A DNA stretch of 25,443 nt, from NCBI RefSeq assembly GCF_000485595.1, contig NW_014577440.1, positions 106,350 to 131,792 of the forward strand, written 5' to 3'. This DNA is from Priapulus caudatus. Taxonomy: Eukaryota > Priapulida > Priapulimorpha > Priapulimorphida > Priapulidae. The notes below the pieces were generated by a model that searched no databases, was not told where the DNA came from, and worked only from the letters and a program-made list of their open reading frames with translations. A program made the position numbers and the translations under genes. How positions within the stretch are numbered: position 1 is the first letter of the stretch; the number at the start of each line of letters is the position of its first letter. Below are positions 1 through 9,440 of this stretch, piece after piece.

Positions 1-524
1 ACTTTTGATAAAACGTATATTTTACTGAGAACGTTAAAACTGCACAAAAATATGAGAAAAACAACCAGATTTGAACTAAAAAGTGCATATTTTCACCCCT
101 TATACAAAATCGGGAATATACTTCCGGTCGGGTCTCAGCACCCCCATCCTCCCCCAAAAAAGTGAGATGAAATTTAATTTTTCCATTCAATCTCCGTGAA
201 AATTCAATATCACAACTCTCAATAGGTCTATTCTAATTTTGAATAAAGCAAGGATTTAACTTTCGTGAGCAGTGATAAGACTGGGGATTTTGAAAATAAA
301 ATCGTATGTATGGGGAATGCATCCAAAATTAACCGTCTGAGTTTCAGTAAAATAATGTCATTCTTGGAACGAGTTACAGCCATTTTACAGTAGATGTTAT
401 GTCACGTTCCATTTTTGTAATAATACATTAGGAGAGTATGAATAGCGATGACGTATTTGTAGATAAATATCCAGTATTTATTGTCTGTAAAATATTAAAA
501 ATTTAATATTTACTTTTTAAATAT

Positions 525-606
525 TAAAAAGTAGGGGGGGATGAAAGCCATCTCACCTCAATAAGTGTGGGAAGATATACCCCCATCCCCGCTATCTACG
601 CCCCTG
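525..606. repeat. Terminal fragment of a GC-rich DNA transposon
   Basis: A G run, a short segment containing the words TCAATAAGTG and ATACCCCCATCCCCGC, and the terminus ATCTACGCCCCTG at the right edge resemble the end at 863-922, which has the same order of elements. Termini of the form ...TACGCCCCTG (CAGGGGCGTA when reversed) match the ends of the better-delimited element at 2754-2975. No matching left end or target duplication was found, so the full extent is unknown. Confidence 0.5.
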
Positions 607-862
607 TCAGATGAACTCAAATTTGACTTTTGATATGCATACAAATATTCATAATCATAATCTTTGTTAGTAGTACTTTACAGGCGCCACAGAACGATTT
701 TTGAAGTGGGGGTGCTCAATTTGTTAGGCTCGACAGTGGCCAATGCAGGTTTTCGAGGAGGGTGGTAAGAAACAGGCGGGGTATGCGGGTCCTCGCCCAG
801 AAAATTTTCAATTCCCCATTTTCCTCCTGAAAGTGGGGGGTATGATTGTACACGCAATCCCC

Positions 863-922
863 CCCCACGTCAATAAGTGGGGGGATGCATCCCCCCCATC
901 CCCCCCGCAATCTACAACCCTG
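863..922. repeat. Terminal fragment of a GC-rich DNA transposon, second copy
   Basis: The segment reads ACGTCAATAAGTGGGGGGAT, then a run of C-rich sequence, then CCCCGCAATCTACAACCCTG at the right edge. It shares its order of motifs with the fragment at 525-606. The body may extend left to about 681 or 740, where other G-rich stretches occur, but I could not pair the termini or find a target duplication. The right flank (923-930, ACCTGGGC) is not repeated on the left within the window. Confidence 0.5.
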
Positions 923-1330
923 ACCTGGGCCATCATCATTGACATTCCTAGCTTCTATTAAATTGGTCCAGGTAAAATCTTCAGACAGGCCAGCATTGAA
1001 AATGTAACCCATTATGATAATGGCAGTTATAATTAGGTGTGATATAGGTTGAAACAAATTTTTGGTTTTGAGTGTATTTTATAATTAAATGTTTATACAG
1101 GCCTACTATTCATCAATCTAAAAATATTCATTGTTTATGCTATGCTTGTATTTTTTCCTATATCCTGTATGAAAACGACTAAATAAGTATTAGCATACGA
1201 CATTCTCTGTCGATCATAAGACATACTATATTGATATAAAGTCAAAATCACACCTATATTTTAATACAATTTTTTGTGTAACTAGTACATGGTTGATTAT
1301 ATTATTTGGTATATTATTTTATTGTTATAG

Positions 1331-4300
1331 CTCTTTGGTAAGAAGACCATGGGAGTCATGCATTGGATCATTCCTCTGTTTGTCAGTGTGTCAGTTATTG
1401 GAGGCATAAATTCATCTGTAATGTCCATGTCCAGGTAAAGTTGTATATTAAAACAGTGTGACAGTGAGTAGAAACGTTATAGAATAACTTCAAGAGCGTA
1501 TGTTAATACCTAATACGCTCTTGATGACTTTCATATGAAACACAAGCATAATTTTGCTGAAATAAAATGGTTCACTAAAACAAACCTTTAAGCCCAATTA
1601 GTGACTACGTAGTGTTTTATGCTATTGCAGTGTATGGTTTTTGTTACTGTAGGTATGCTTATGCATCCAGCAGAGAAGGACACATGCCACGCTTCCTCTC
1701 TTTGATCAATGTGGACAAGCTGACCATGAAACCTGCCATTTTTTTCTCGGTAGGCTGAATACATATAGAATTTAAAAATAAATTAATATCAACATATACA
1801 AGTTATTGTTCTACCAAGTTTTAACCAGAGCATACAATGGGGCACTATTAAAAGAATAACTATGGTTTGTATATCTTTTTTGATATATCTCTGTTTGTCA
1901 TCTGTGCCTAGCCTACGTATAGATGGACAATTATACGTAGCTGCCATATATTAATAAATAGTGTGTAGGTTTGAAACGTTGTTATTTTCAGGGCCTGTTG
2001 TCATCGCTTTATGTTTTCGTGTCAGGAGTATACCAGCTCATCACATATCTACAGTTTTTGTTTTGGTTAAACAATTTGCTGCTGGTTTCTGGAGTTTTGT
2101 GGTGGCGCTACAAATACCCTGAAAAGAATCGGCCAGTAAAGGTGTGTAAATAAAATTGGTCATGTGTGTATCAGCTAATTGTATGACATAGATTGTAACT
2201 GCTAATTTCTAATTTAGCAACTGAATGTGTGCCAACCATTGTTCATTGTCATTTCGGCCCCTATATGAGCTGACTTGAGTCTGTGTCTCACTCTATAATC
2301 TAAAACAGACATAAAATCTCTATATATATATCAATATGATAAGTCTCTCTCAAAACTGGGATGTATCAATAAATTTTAGTGGTGTTTGGATAAAGCTGCT
2401 TTCAACTCTGAGCTTCCCTTATTGTACAAACCATGGCATGTAACCGTCAGAACTGTTTTTGTTTTGCAGTTTCCAATCATCTTGCATATAATACTGTTTG
2501 TGCTGAGTGCGTTACTGCTTGTGATGCCATTTTGGACACAGCCAAAGATGTGTCTATATGGATTGTTCCTAGCAGCTATGTCACTACCCTGCTATGCTGT
2601 CTTTATAATGGAGAGCAAGTGCCGGCCTGCAGCCTTCAAGGCCCTAGACAACTTCAACGGTGCGTGTCACAGTTAAATAAATGTGAATTTATTGTCAAGG
2701 AATCTCTTGTAAGTCTTCATTAAATATTAACTATAGGTCTTGGGGCCATTATCCAGTGGCGTAGCTAGGATTTTCTCAGCGGGGGGGGGGGGGCCCGGGG
2801 GGGGCCTTACTTTTTCGGGGGTGGCAGAATATATAACTTTTCTTTGTATTAATCTGTTCTAACGGCATTGTTTTTAATTCAATATTTTTTTTATCAAGCA
2901 TGAATTTTCAGTGGGGGGACACCTGCGGGGGGGGGGGCACAGAAAATTTGGGGCCCCCCCGTAGCTACGCCCCTGCCATTATCAGAAACGATGATTAGTC
3001 ATAATAATTGTATTAGTCTTGGTCTTAGTAATTTTTTTACCTAGATTTTTTTCAGAAAATTTATAGTTGTATTGCACTGATGTAATCTAGCAAATTCGCT
3101 TGAAAGTCCTCAGTGTGGTCTACCCTGTCAGCACCTATAACAGCTGTTCAATAATGATAAAAAAAAATTATACATTGTAATTATCTTAATACTGTATTTG
3201 ATAATAGGCGCGTTCACACACAAGAAAAACCGCGATGCTAATCGCGATGAAATACCGAGATAATTGTGTCGTTGTTCACACAGGCAAATAATCGCGCTAA
3301 TCGCCGAGCGGGATAATTCTATTAATCGAACTGCGCATGCTCAGTGCCGGAATTATGCTCACTGCGCATGCTCACTGCTCACTCGCTTGGAATGATGGGA
3401 TAGAAAATACCGGGATTATTTGCGCGAGCGTTCACACACGCAAATAATCGCGCTAATTCCAAAGCGAGCGTTCACACACGCAAATAATCGCGCTAATTCC
3501 AAATAATCGCAGTCAAAAGTGCGATTTGGAGCGCGATGCTGATCGCGATTATTAGTGAGTATTATTGCGTTCACACTTGTAATAATCTCGGTATTTCGAT
3601 CGCGATGCAAAAACCGGGATTTGCATCCCGCTTATTCGCGCCAGTGTGAACGCGCCTATTATACAGTAAAAATTATATTGTTAATGAAAAACGCATTATC
3701 TTTATTCCTGATGGGATAGCAAGAAACTATTAACAATTTCTGACAATGCTATATTCTCATAACAGTCTTGTGCTCCTTCATAGGCCTAACTATAGTAGAC
3801 TCCATGATCCTTCTATAACAGCATCCCACAGAACTGCAAATATTATAAGACATTGGCTTTAGAACTAGAAAGGGCAGTTGTCGCCAACTACATGTATCCT
3901 CCGTGATCTAGTATGAATGAAATATCTCTGTAAGGACGTAGAAGGTGGATAAAGTTAAATAAGTCACAAAGACAAAGGTTTGTTACACAACTCATCTGCC
4001 TGAGATGTGCAAGTTGAAGTATGTTAAAATTGGTTGCCTTGGGGGTTTTGGTACGCGACACACCTTCTCCCCAAGATGTGTAAGTATGCCAAGTTTGGTC
4101 GCGCTAGGTCAATTAGGGGCCGAGTTATAGAGCGGAAGGGAAATATGATCAAGGTCAAGGTCAAGGTAAAATAAAAGCCGCAGTGACGTGGTTTTGGTAC
4201 GCGACACACATTCTCCCCAAGATGTGTAAGTATACCAAGTTTGGTAGCGCTAGGTCAATTAGGGGTCAAGTTATAGAGCGGAAGGGAAAGTGTCTGCGGC

Positions 4301-4836
4301 GGCGGCTGGACAGACATGAAACCATAGACTATTAAAGTCGGCGGATACAATTAAGCATCAGCATCAGAAGATTAGATTCATGAGCATTTGGTGTGAGATG
4401 TTATTTATGCTGAGAGGGTCTATGTCCCCCAGGGTACTACCGGTACGTACCCTGGTACTATCTAATATGCTGGACCGTACCTTGCCTACTCCACTAACGA
4501 GTCTAGGGAGTCGCCTACTCCATAACCCTAACCCTAACCCTAACCATTCCGGTATACCGGACCGTACCCAGGGTACGTTCCGGCAGTACCCTGGGGGACA
4601 TAGACCCTATAAGCGTTATTTATAGCACTCGCTTGTCATAGATTGCTAGTTACACCATTAATATATGCTTATCGATCCACATCACATGGCTAATATTTTT
4701 ATGAATTTCAGAGTGGTTAAACATGTGCATGCAGTTGATCTTTGCGGCAACATACGAAGATGAGGATGTTTCGAATGAGATGCACACCAGCATGGGCACT
4801 CATCCAGATGAAATCCACATGGAGCACCTAAATTGA
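1331..4836 (+). CDS. SLC7-type amino-acid transporter (light-chain type), C-terminal five exons
   Basis: Five exons join in one frame: 1331-1434, 1653-1749, 1992-2141, 2470-2659 and 4712-4836, giving 221 residues and a TGA stop. Every intron is GT-AG, and the phases fit (2, 0, 0, 1). The product covers roughly transmembrane helices 8-12 of the twelve-helix fold. It shows WIIPLFVSVSVIGG (helix 8), YASSREGHMPRFLSLI at about residues 38-53 (the SLC7 'REGH' loop), two helices in residues 68-107, RYKYPEKNRPVK before helix 11, and helices at about 118-140 and 145-165. The cytoplasmic tail is acidic (YEDEDVSNEM). In this family such proteins exchange amino acids across the plasma membrane, usually as a disulfide-linked partner of an SLC3 heavy chain; that pairing is family knowledge, as the linking cysteine would lie in the missing N-terminal half. 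The LAT, y+LAT, b0,+AT and xCT subtypes cannot be told apart here. The last intron (2660-4711) is enlarged by transposons. Confidence 0.9.
2754..2975. mobile_element. Non-autonomous hAT-like transposon in the last transporter intron
   Basis: The left end starts CAGTGGCGTAGCTAG and the right end, reversed, starts CAGGGGCGTAGCTAC. They are flanked by a perfect 8-bp direct duplication, CCATTATC, at 2746-2753 and 2976-2983. The 222-bp body has no coding capacity and long G/C runs next to both ends. CAG-starting termini with an 8-bp duplication are the hallmark of the hAT superfamily; the assignment is from structure only. Confidence 0.85.
3207..3656. mobile_element. MITE with GGCGCGTTCACAC termini and TA duplication
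   Basis: The ends are inverted copies: GGCGCGTTCACAC at 3207 and its reverse complement ending at 3656, each flanked by TA (3205-3206, 3657-3658). The 450-bp interior is highly palindromic, with repeated ATCGCG, AATAATCGCG and GCGTTCACAC words on both strands. It contains a perfect 40-bp tandem duplication (3424-3463 and 3464-3503). There is no transposase. The TA duplication fits a Tc1/mariner-type mobiliser, though other superfamilies can leave similar sites. It sits inside the last intron of the transporter gene. Confidence 0.8.
4045..4289. repeat. Tandem repeat of a ~99-bp block with 146-bp period
   Basis: Two near-identical blocks at 4045-4143 and 4191-4289 share GGTACGCGACACAC, TTCTCCCCAAGATGTGTAAG, CCAAGTTTGGT, GCGCTAGGTCAATTAGGGG and GAGCGGAAGGGAAA. 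Between them is an AAGGTC triplet tract (4149-4167). A weaker partial match precedes the first block (TGAGATGTGCAAGTTGAAG, 4000-4018). The segment after the second block (CGGCGGCGGCTGGACAGAC) to about 4368 may be the end of the same dispersed element. This looks like a member of an interspersed family that carries internal tandem units; I cannot name the family. Confidence 0.7.
4409..4614. mobile_element. Inverted-repeat element with telomere-like core, 9-bp target duplication
   Basis: Perfect 9-bp direct repeats GTTATTTAT lie at 4400-4408 and 4615-4623. Inside them the inverted ends are about 47 bp long and nearly identical: left GCTGAGAGGGTCTATGTCCC, right (reversed) GCTTATAGGGTCTATGTCCC, both continuing through CCAGGGTACT. 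The core contains three CCCTAA units near 4533-4553. There is no coding capacity. Long inverted ends with a 9-bp duplication are typical of Mutator-like elements, but that assignment is inference. A second, diverged copy is at 21214-21534. Confidence 0.85.
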
Positions 4837-5075
4837 GGAAGAAGTGGCTATTTTTGTATCAGTGTAATGTTTTTTAAAATCAATGTGAGAATGTTATAAC
4901 CACGGTGTAGTATTTTTTCTTAGGGATATATTAGGTGATGATGGGTGTAACGTTTATACCAGTCTTTATAAAGCATTTAATACTCATCGGAGAATGTAGA
5001 GTTGTAGACAATGAAGATAGATGAAAGATTGCTTACAATGTAAAGAAAAATAAACAATATATATCTGTGTGGTTG
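4837..5075 (+). other. Probable 3' UTR of the transporter with polyadenylation signal
   Basis: The sequence after the stop codon is AT-rich with no open frame. A canonical AATAAA lies at 5049-5054, about 215 bases after the stop, followed by T/G-rich sequence (ATCTGTGTGGTTGG) typical of a downstream processing element. The exact cleavage site is inferred. Weaker downstream signals could produce longer messages. Confidence 0.6.
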
Positions 5076-5736
5076 GTATGATTAGATTCTTGATCTACAT
5101 GGAAAAGTGTGCCTAGCACGATTTATATAGTTTTACATACACATGTTTACCCAATGAAGTATCTTATTTATTAACAAACTATCTTTACAAATTATATTTT
5201 GAGTTAGATTTTCTGTTTTTTATGTAATGTAATATGTTGTTGACTCTTGTATTCTACATTTATTGTTACATTGAATTAGATCTACATCTGTTTCTTAACC
5301 TACCCCGATAACACAGTCGAATGCAGTTTTCACCTTTACTACACTCACAGTGTTAATTAACCTTGTCTTTCACGACCTCTTGAATCCTTCATATGTTCTA
5401 AGCATGTCTTGGAGAGTTGAACGCAATCATCCCGAGGTCAACGACTCATAACTCTCTCTTTATTTTCATTTCTGCCTACTTTTGAGCAGAATCGGTGACA
5501 CCGTTATCTACCTCTTGAATAATAGATCCGCCAGGTACTGCATGGGTATAAACCATCCATCGTCAATCTCCATCGTCTAGCTCCTAGTGTAGTAGCCTGT
5601 CTTGATGAAAGCTCCTAGAGGGAACCACTCTCCCGTACGTAAAAGTAACAGGTGAGTCAGTGTGAGCACGCTGAGATCGTTAACACTGCCTGACACTTCC
5701 ATAAGCGGACGTCTATTGAACTTGAAGGTGAATCGC
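5076..5736. other. Intergenic stretch downstream of the transporter, nothing recognised
   Basis: The sequence is AT-rich to about 5300 and then of mixed composition. I saw no open frame with splice signals, RNA gene or repeat with a recognisable boundary. Confidence 0.5.
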
Positions 5737-5744
5737 GAAGGAGT

Positions 5745-6195
5745 CCCGAGGGGGGGGGCACTTGCCTCGGAACTGGGTAAGGGGATGCCTCCAGGACCTT
5801 GAAAATCTGACCCTGTCGCAAACCGCTTTGCACCCTAAAATACACCCTGTCCCAATATACTGCACAAAAAAGTATACCCTGTTGCAATATTGCACATTTC
5901 GGTTATGTCCTGTCCTGTTAATATAGGCAGACATTAGTTCAATATCGGCCTGGTGATATTGGCCCAATATTGTTTTGCTATTATTAGGCCGATATTGTAC
6001 CAATCTCTGCCTATATTGGTCCAATATTGGACTGGTGATATTGGCCCAATATTGTTTTGCCAATATTGGTTCAATATCAGCTTGATGGGTGTGTATCTAG
6101 ATATATATCCCTGTGCCAATAATGATGTTTGGAAAATATACCCTTCCAGCGGCACGTTCCCAGTACCTTTATAAATGGGAGTGCCCTCCCCCCGG
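5745..6195. mobile_element. Non-autonomous inverted-repeat transposon with 8-bp target duplication
   Basis: A perfect direct repeat GAAGGAGT flanks the element at 5737-5744 and 6196-6203. The ends are imperfect inverted repeats: left CCCGAGGGGGGGGGCACT, right (reversed) CCGGGGGGAGGGCACTCC. Inside, the 28-bp word beginning TGGTGATATTGGCCCAATAT occurs at 5951-5978 and 6033-6060 (82-bp period), within a region full of CCAATATTGG-type palindromes. There is no transposase frame; the small ORFs here are incidental. Confidence 0.8.
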
Positions 6196-6396
6196 GAAGG
6201 AGTGTCTGGAGTTCGTTGCCGTCCATCCACACAGTCTCTACTCATGCATAACAGATTATAACAGCTTCCGTACAAATCTGATGAGCCTATCCCTCGCATT
6301 GCCGTAATGCGAACCAGATGGACGATTGAATATCCACTGAATGGCAATCTGAAGCATGTTCTCATGAATTCGGTCTAGGTTCCACTCGTGTATCTC

Positions 6397-6449
6397 CCCT
6401 CACATCTCTCTCGCTCACTCTCGCTCTCGCTCACTCTGTCTCTCGCTCA

Positions 6450-6480
<31 letters not shown>

Positions 6481-6600
6481 GCAACTCGCTAGGTCAGTCA
6501 GTCTCTCGTCTCTCTCTTCTCGTCTCCTCTCTCATCCTTCTCTCTCTTTTCCTTCTCCACTCTTCTTCTCATCTCTCTCTCTCTCTCTCTCTCTCTCTTC
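6397..6600. repeat. (TC)n microsatellite tract, interrupted
   Basis: The region is mostly CT/TC dinucleotides with CTCGCTCACTCT and TCTCGTCTC interruptions. On the minus strand it reads as arginine/glutamate-rich open frames, which are artefacts of the (GA)n repeat. Confidence 0.9.
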
Positions 6601-7822
6601 TGTGCCTCTGCACCCTGATAATTTGTTTCCAATATTCTTGATTTGATGAAGAACGGTTTCCTCTGACTGCGATGACATGCTCGTGAATGTAGGAATCAGC
6701 CATCGAAGTGGACACAACATTTTCCACTCCAGCACTGAGCTGCATGTTGCTTCGCGACGCTGTGGATGCACGTGCTGCTTTACACGTGTGAGTGCACATC
6801 GTGATGTGCACGTGCTTCACGTGTCGAGTCACGTGTCCTTGTTATACGTGTGCATTGCACGTGTAGTGCACGTGTGCTTACCACGTGTGAGTGCACCGTG
6901 TAGTGCACCGTGTGCCTTGCACGTACGTGCTTGCACGTGTGAGTGCTGGGCTGCACGTGTGTGGAGTGCAGTGCCGTGTGATTGTACCGTCAGTGAGTGC
7001 AACGTTGGCTTGTAAGCGTCGTATCTGCATGTGTGCTATGCACGTGGAGTGGCCTAATGCCTGTGCTTGCACGGTTGTTTGCCCACGGTGCTGAGTGCAC
7101 ACGTGTGGTGCTACGTGTGCTAGTGACTGTGGCTTGCACGTGTCTGCACGTGCAGTGCAGTGTGCGAGCGTGTGAGTGCACGTGTGCTTGTACGTGTAAT
7201 TGCATGTGTGCTTGCAACTGTGTGAGTGCACGGTGTGCTTGTACGTGTATTGCATGTGCTGCCTTGCACGTGTGATGTGATGGCACGTTCGAGTGCAACC
7301 GTGCTGCTTGCACCGTGTGAGTGCAACGTGTGAGTGCATGTGTGTCCTTGCACGGTGAGTGCACGTGTGCTTGTACGTGTGCTTGTCGTGTGCTTGGTAC
7401 GTTGTAGTGCAATGTATGGCATGCACGTGTGAAGTGCATGCAGGCTTGCATCGTGTGAGTATGGCATTTGTGCTGGTACGTGGACTTACACGTGGATGAG
7501 GCTTGCATGTTGTGAATTGATGTCTCTTACACGTGTGGGCATGCCGTGCTCTGCACGTGTGAGTGCCAATGTGTGCAGTGCCACTGTGTAACGTGCTTGC
7601 ATTGTGTGAATGCACGTGGTGCTGTGACGTCGTGTTGCACTGTGAGTGTACACCGCTGTGAGTGCATGTGTGAATGCACGTGTGAGATGGCACTGTGGTC
7701 TTGTCACGTGTAGGCCACGTGTGGGTTTATGTGTGCTTGAGCGCGTAAGTGCATGTGCACTTGCACGTGTGATGTGATAGCATATGTTGTTTGCACGTGG
7801 TGAGTGCAATGCATGTCTATGC
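6599..7822. repeat. Degenerate CACGTG minisatellite with unique left flank, noisy relative of 11196-12193
   Basis: The first ~140 bp (6606-6745) align to 11202-11325 with the same words (TTTGTTTCCAATAT, GATTTGATGAAGA, CTCTGACTGCGATGA, ATTTTCCACTCCA) but with many 1-2 base insertions. They lead into about 1.08 kb of GTGCACGTGTG/CTTGCACGTGT units whose 12-bp period is disrupted throughout by single-base changes. The array ends near 7822 before an AT tract. Long open frames on both strands follow from the repeat being roughly a multiple of three and are not genes. Confidence 0.85.
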
Positions 7823-7835
7823 GCTGTAGCATTAA

Positions 7836-7838
<3 letters not shown>

Positions 7839-7866
<28 letters not shown>
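7839..7866. repeat. (AT)n microsatellite
   Basis: An uninterrupted run of about 14 AT dinucleotides forms the right edge of the degenerate minisatellite and the start of ordinary AT-rich DNA. Confidence 0.95.
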
Positions 7867-7869
<3 letters not shown>

Positions 7870-8970
7870 ATGTATATGTATTATACTTTTTGTTATTCGA
7901 TTTAGCTAATACTATCGCGAAGGTTTGGCAGCTTTTTGTTGTGGGACTATGTTTCGATATTTAGAGTCGGTTTTGTTTCTGTTTACAGTTCTCTAAAATT
8001 AAATGAATATAGGTAAATTATCAATTTATTGTTTGGTTTACACGCAATTGAATAAGATGTCCAGTTCAAAGTTCTAGTTTTTAGACCGATTTCAAGTCTA
8101 ATTTGGCTCTTGTAGCATACATCCACTGCAGTAATGATCAATTAGTTAAGTGGGGAAAACAGTGCGGTACATCGTTCGGTTGTGCAAGAAAAGGGTATAA
8201 TTTTGTATTTTTATTTGACCATTTGGAGCTATAGAACAAAAATATTAATATCACAGTTTATCGGCGGCCTATTTTACGTGGTGGCACAGCAGTTTACGTA
8301 TTTTTGTACATAGGATATAATCCATTCCGATAAATCGCAAAAATATATTGTATTGCATGTAACACTGCTTATTTGTGATTCATCATTAGTTTATATTCTG
8401 TAATGCTAGTATTCTGATAATGCAAAACAGTATGATGCGTTGTCTTATCGTAATATTGCGAATGTGGGCGGATAGCTATATCAGTCTATCGTGTAGGCCT
8501 ATAGTAAGGGTGACTAGATAACTGTGTTGCATTGCGTTATGTGAAAGCCACTGTATTTTTCTGTCCTGAGAAAAGCATGAAAAATGAAATCATCAAATAA
8601 AAATGCGAAATGATCCATGGAACTTTTGCAGAAATGGTTTTTTTTTTATTACAGTATAGTGGGAACTACTTGGGGGAAAACGCGAATGTTGTGAAATTAT
8701 TCGAACAAATTCATTCTTTAGGCACTGATAAATTGCGCTTTCGATTCATCGAGTACAGTGAACCCCACTACAAAATATTGAGAATGTAATGCAATTATTC
8801 AATACGCCATAAATAATTGTAAAAATGATTTCCTCAACTATGTTAGTATCCTGTGTTTAACATCGAAATATGTATACAGTTCTAAATTACACATTGACAC
8901 GCGTATCTTCTATCTTCAGAGAGTGTTAACAAACAATGGACATGTGTCTGTCTTATACTTAAAGAGTGAC
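7867..8970. other. AT-rich intergenic DNA, nothing recognised
   Basis: About 1.1 kb of AT-rich sequence has no long open frame, no splice-flanked coding segment and no repeat boundary that I can delimit. Confidence 0.5.
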
Positions 8971-9320
8971 CAGGGCCGTAGGCTGAACAAATTCATTAGG
9001 GGGGGGCAAAGGGGGATCCCCAAGAAATCTTTCAAAAAAGAGGCGGCACCCACAATTGAGCAATATTTAGTGAAATGTGGGGATGATCACGCGCGAGAGA
9101 GCGACAGCGAAGGTGAGGGGGCCGCAGGGGCGTGTAACAGGAATGTGACCAAAGGGGGGACGAGGTCTAACCGTAAACCCATACTTTCGCTAAGCACGCG
9201 AAGGGGGGGTCTGAGGTAAATTTTGAATTACACCCCCTCAGACTCGTTCCGTTCTGGCCGCCGCAGCCACGCGGGTGGGGGGTCCCGGACCCCCGTACCC
9301 CCCCTGTACACCGCCTCCTG
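8971..9320. mobile_element. Probable GC-rich non-autonomous transposon, CAG...CTG ends
   Basis: The block begins CAGGGCCGTAGGC and ends CCGCCTCCTG, imperfect inverses of each other, with G-rich sequence inside the left end and C-rich inside the right end, the layout seen in the other CAG-ended elements here. I found no target duplication (left flank AGAGTGAC, right flank GCACAATA), so the limits are tentative. A 98-codon plus-strand ORF (8923-9219) crosses the left boundary and is probably not a gene. Confidence 0.45.
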
Positions 9321-9440
9321 GCACAATAGGGAGTTTTTGCAACTTTTTAGCTTAAAAGGTGCAATCTGGTGCGATAAATGCTAGAGGTATTTTAACTCAT
9401 ATTGCACCGCAAAGCCAGGTTTTATGTGTTAAATTGGAAT

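Larger units (their letters stand above)
1..1330. other. Intron or upstream flank of the transporter gene, no coding exon recognised
   Basis: The first recognisable transporter exon begins at 1331 with an acceptor, so this stretch is most simply the 3' part of a long intron. It is AT-rich and broken by G-rich/C-rich transposon ends near 525-606 and 863-922. I found no plus-strand exon here that would encode the missing N-terminal half of the transporter, so those exons probably lie left of the window. A minus-strand open stretch at about 928-1078 is discussed separately. Confidence 0.6.

Noticed and set aside
3205-3662. Repeats with regular spacing considered as a CRISPR-like array
   Set aside because: The repeated words are inverted as well as direct, lie inside terminal inverted repeats with a TA duplication, and the host is a eukaryote; a MITE explains everything.
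5934-6365. 143-codon minus-strand ORF with YWANI/YWTNI repeats
   Set aside because: The repeats are translations of the CCAATATTGG palindromes inside the 5745-6195 transposon, and the ORF crosses its end into flanking DNA.
6878-7693. 271-codon minus-strand ORF and several overlapping ones
   Set aside because: They lie wholly inside the degenerate CACGTG minisatellite, with histidine/threonine/arginine-rich low-complexity translation and no start or splice context.
8923-9219. 98-codon plus-strand ORF
   Set aside because: It runs from AT-rich flank into a GC-rich transposon-like block, crossing the presumed element boundary. No homology is recognised.
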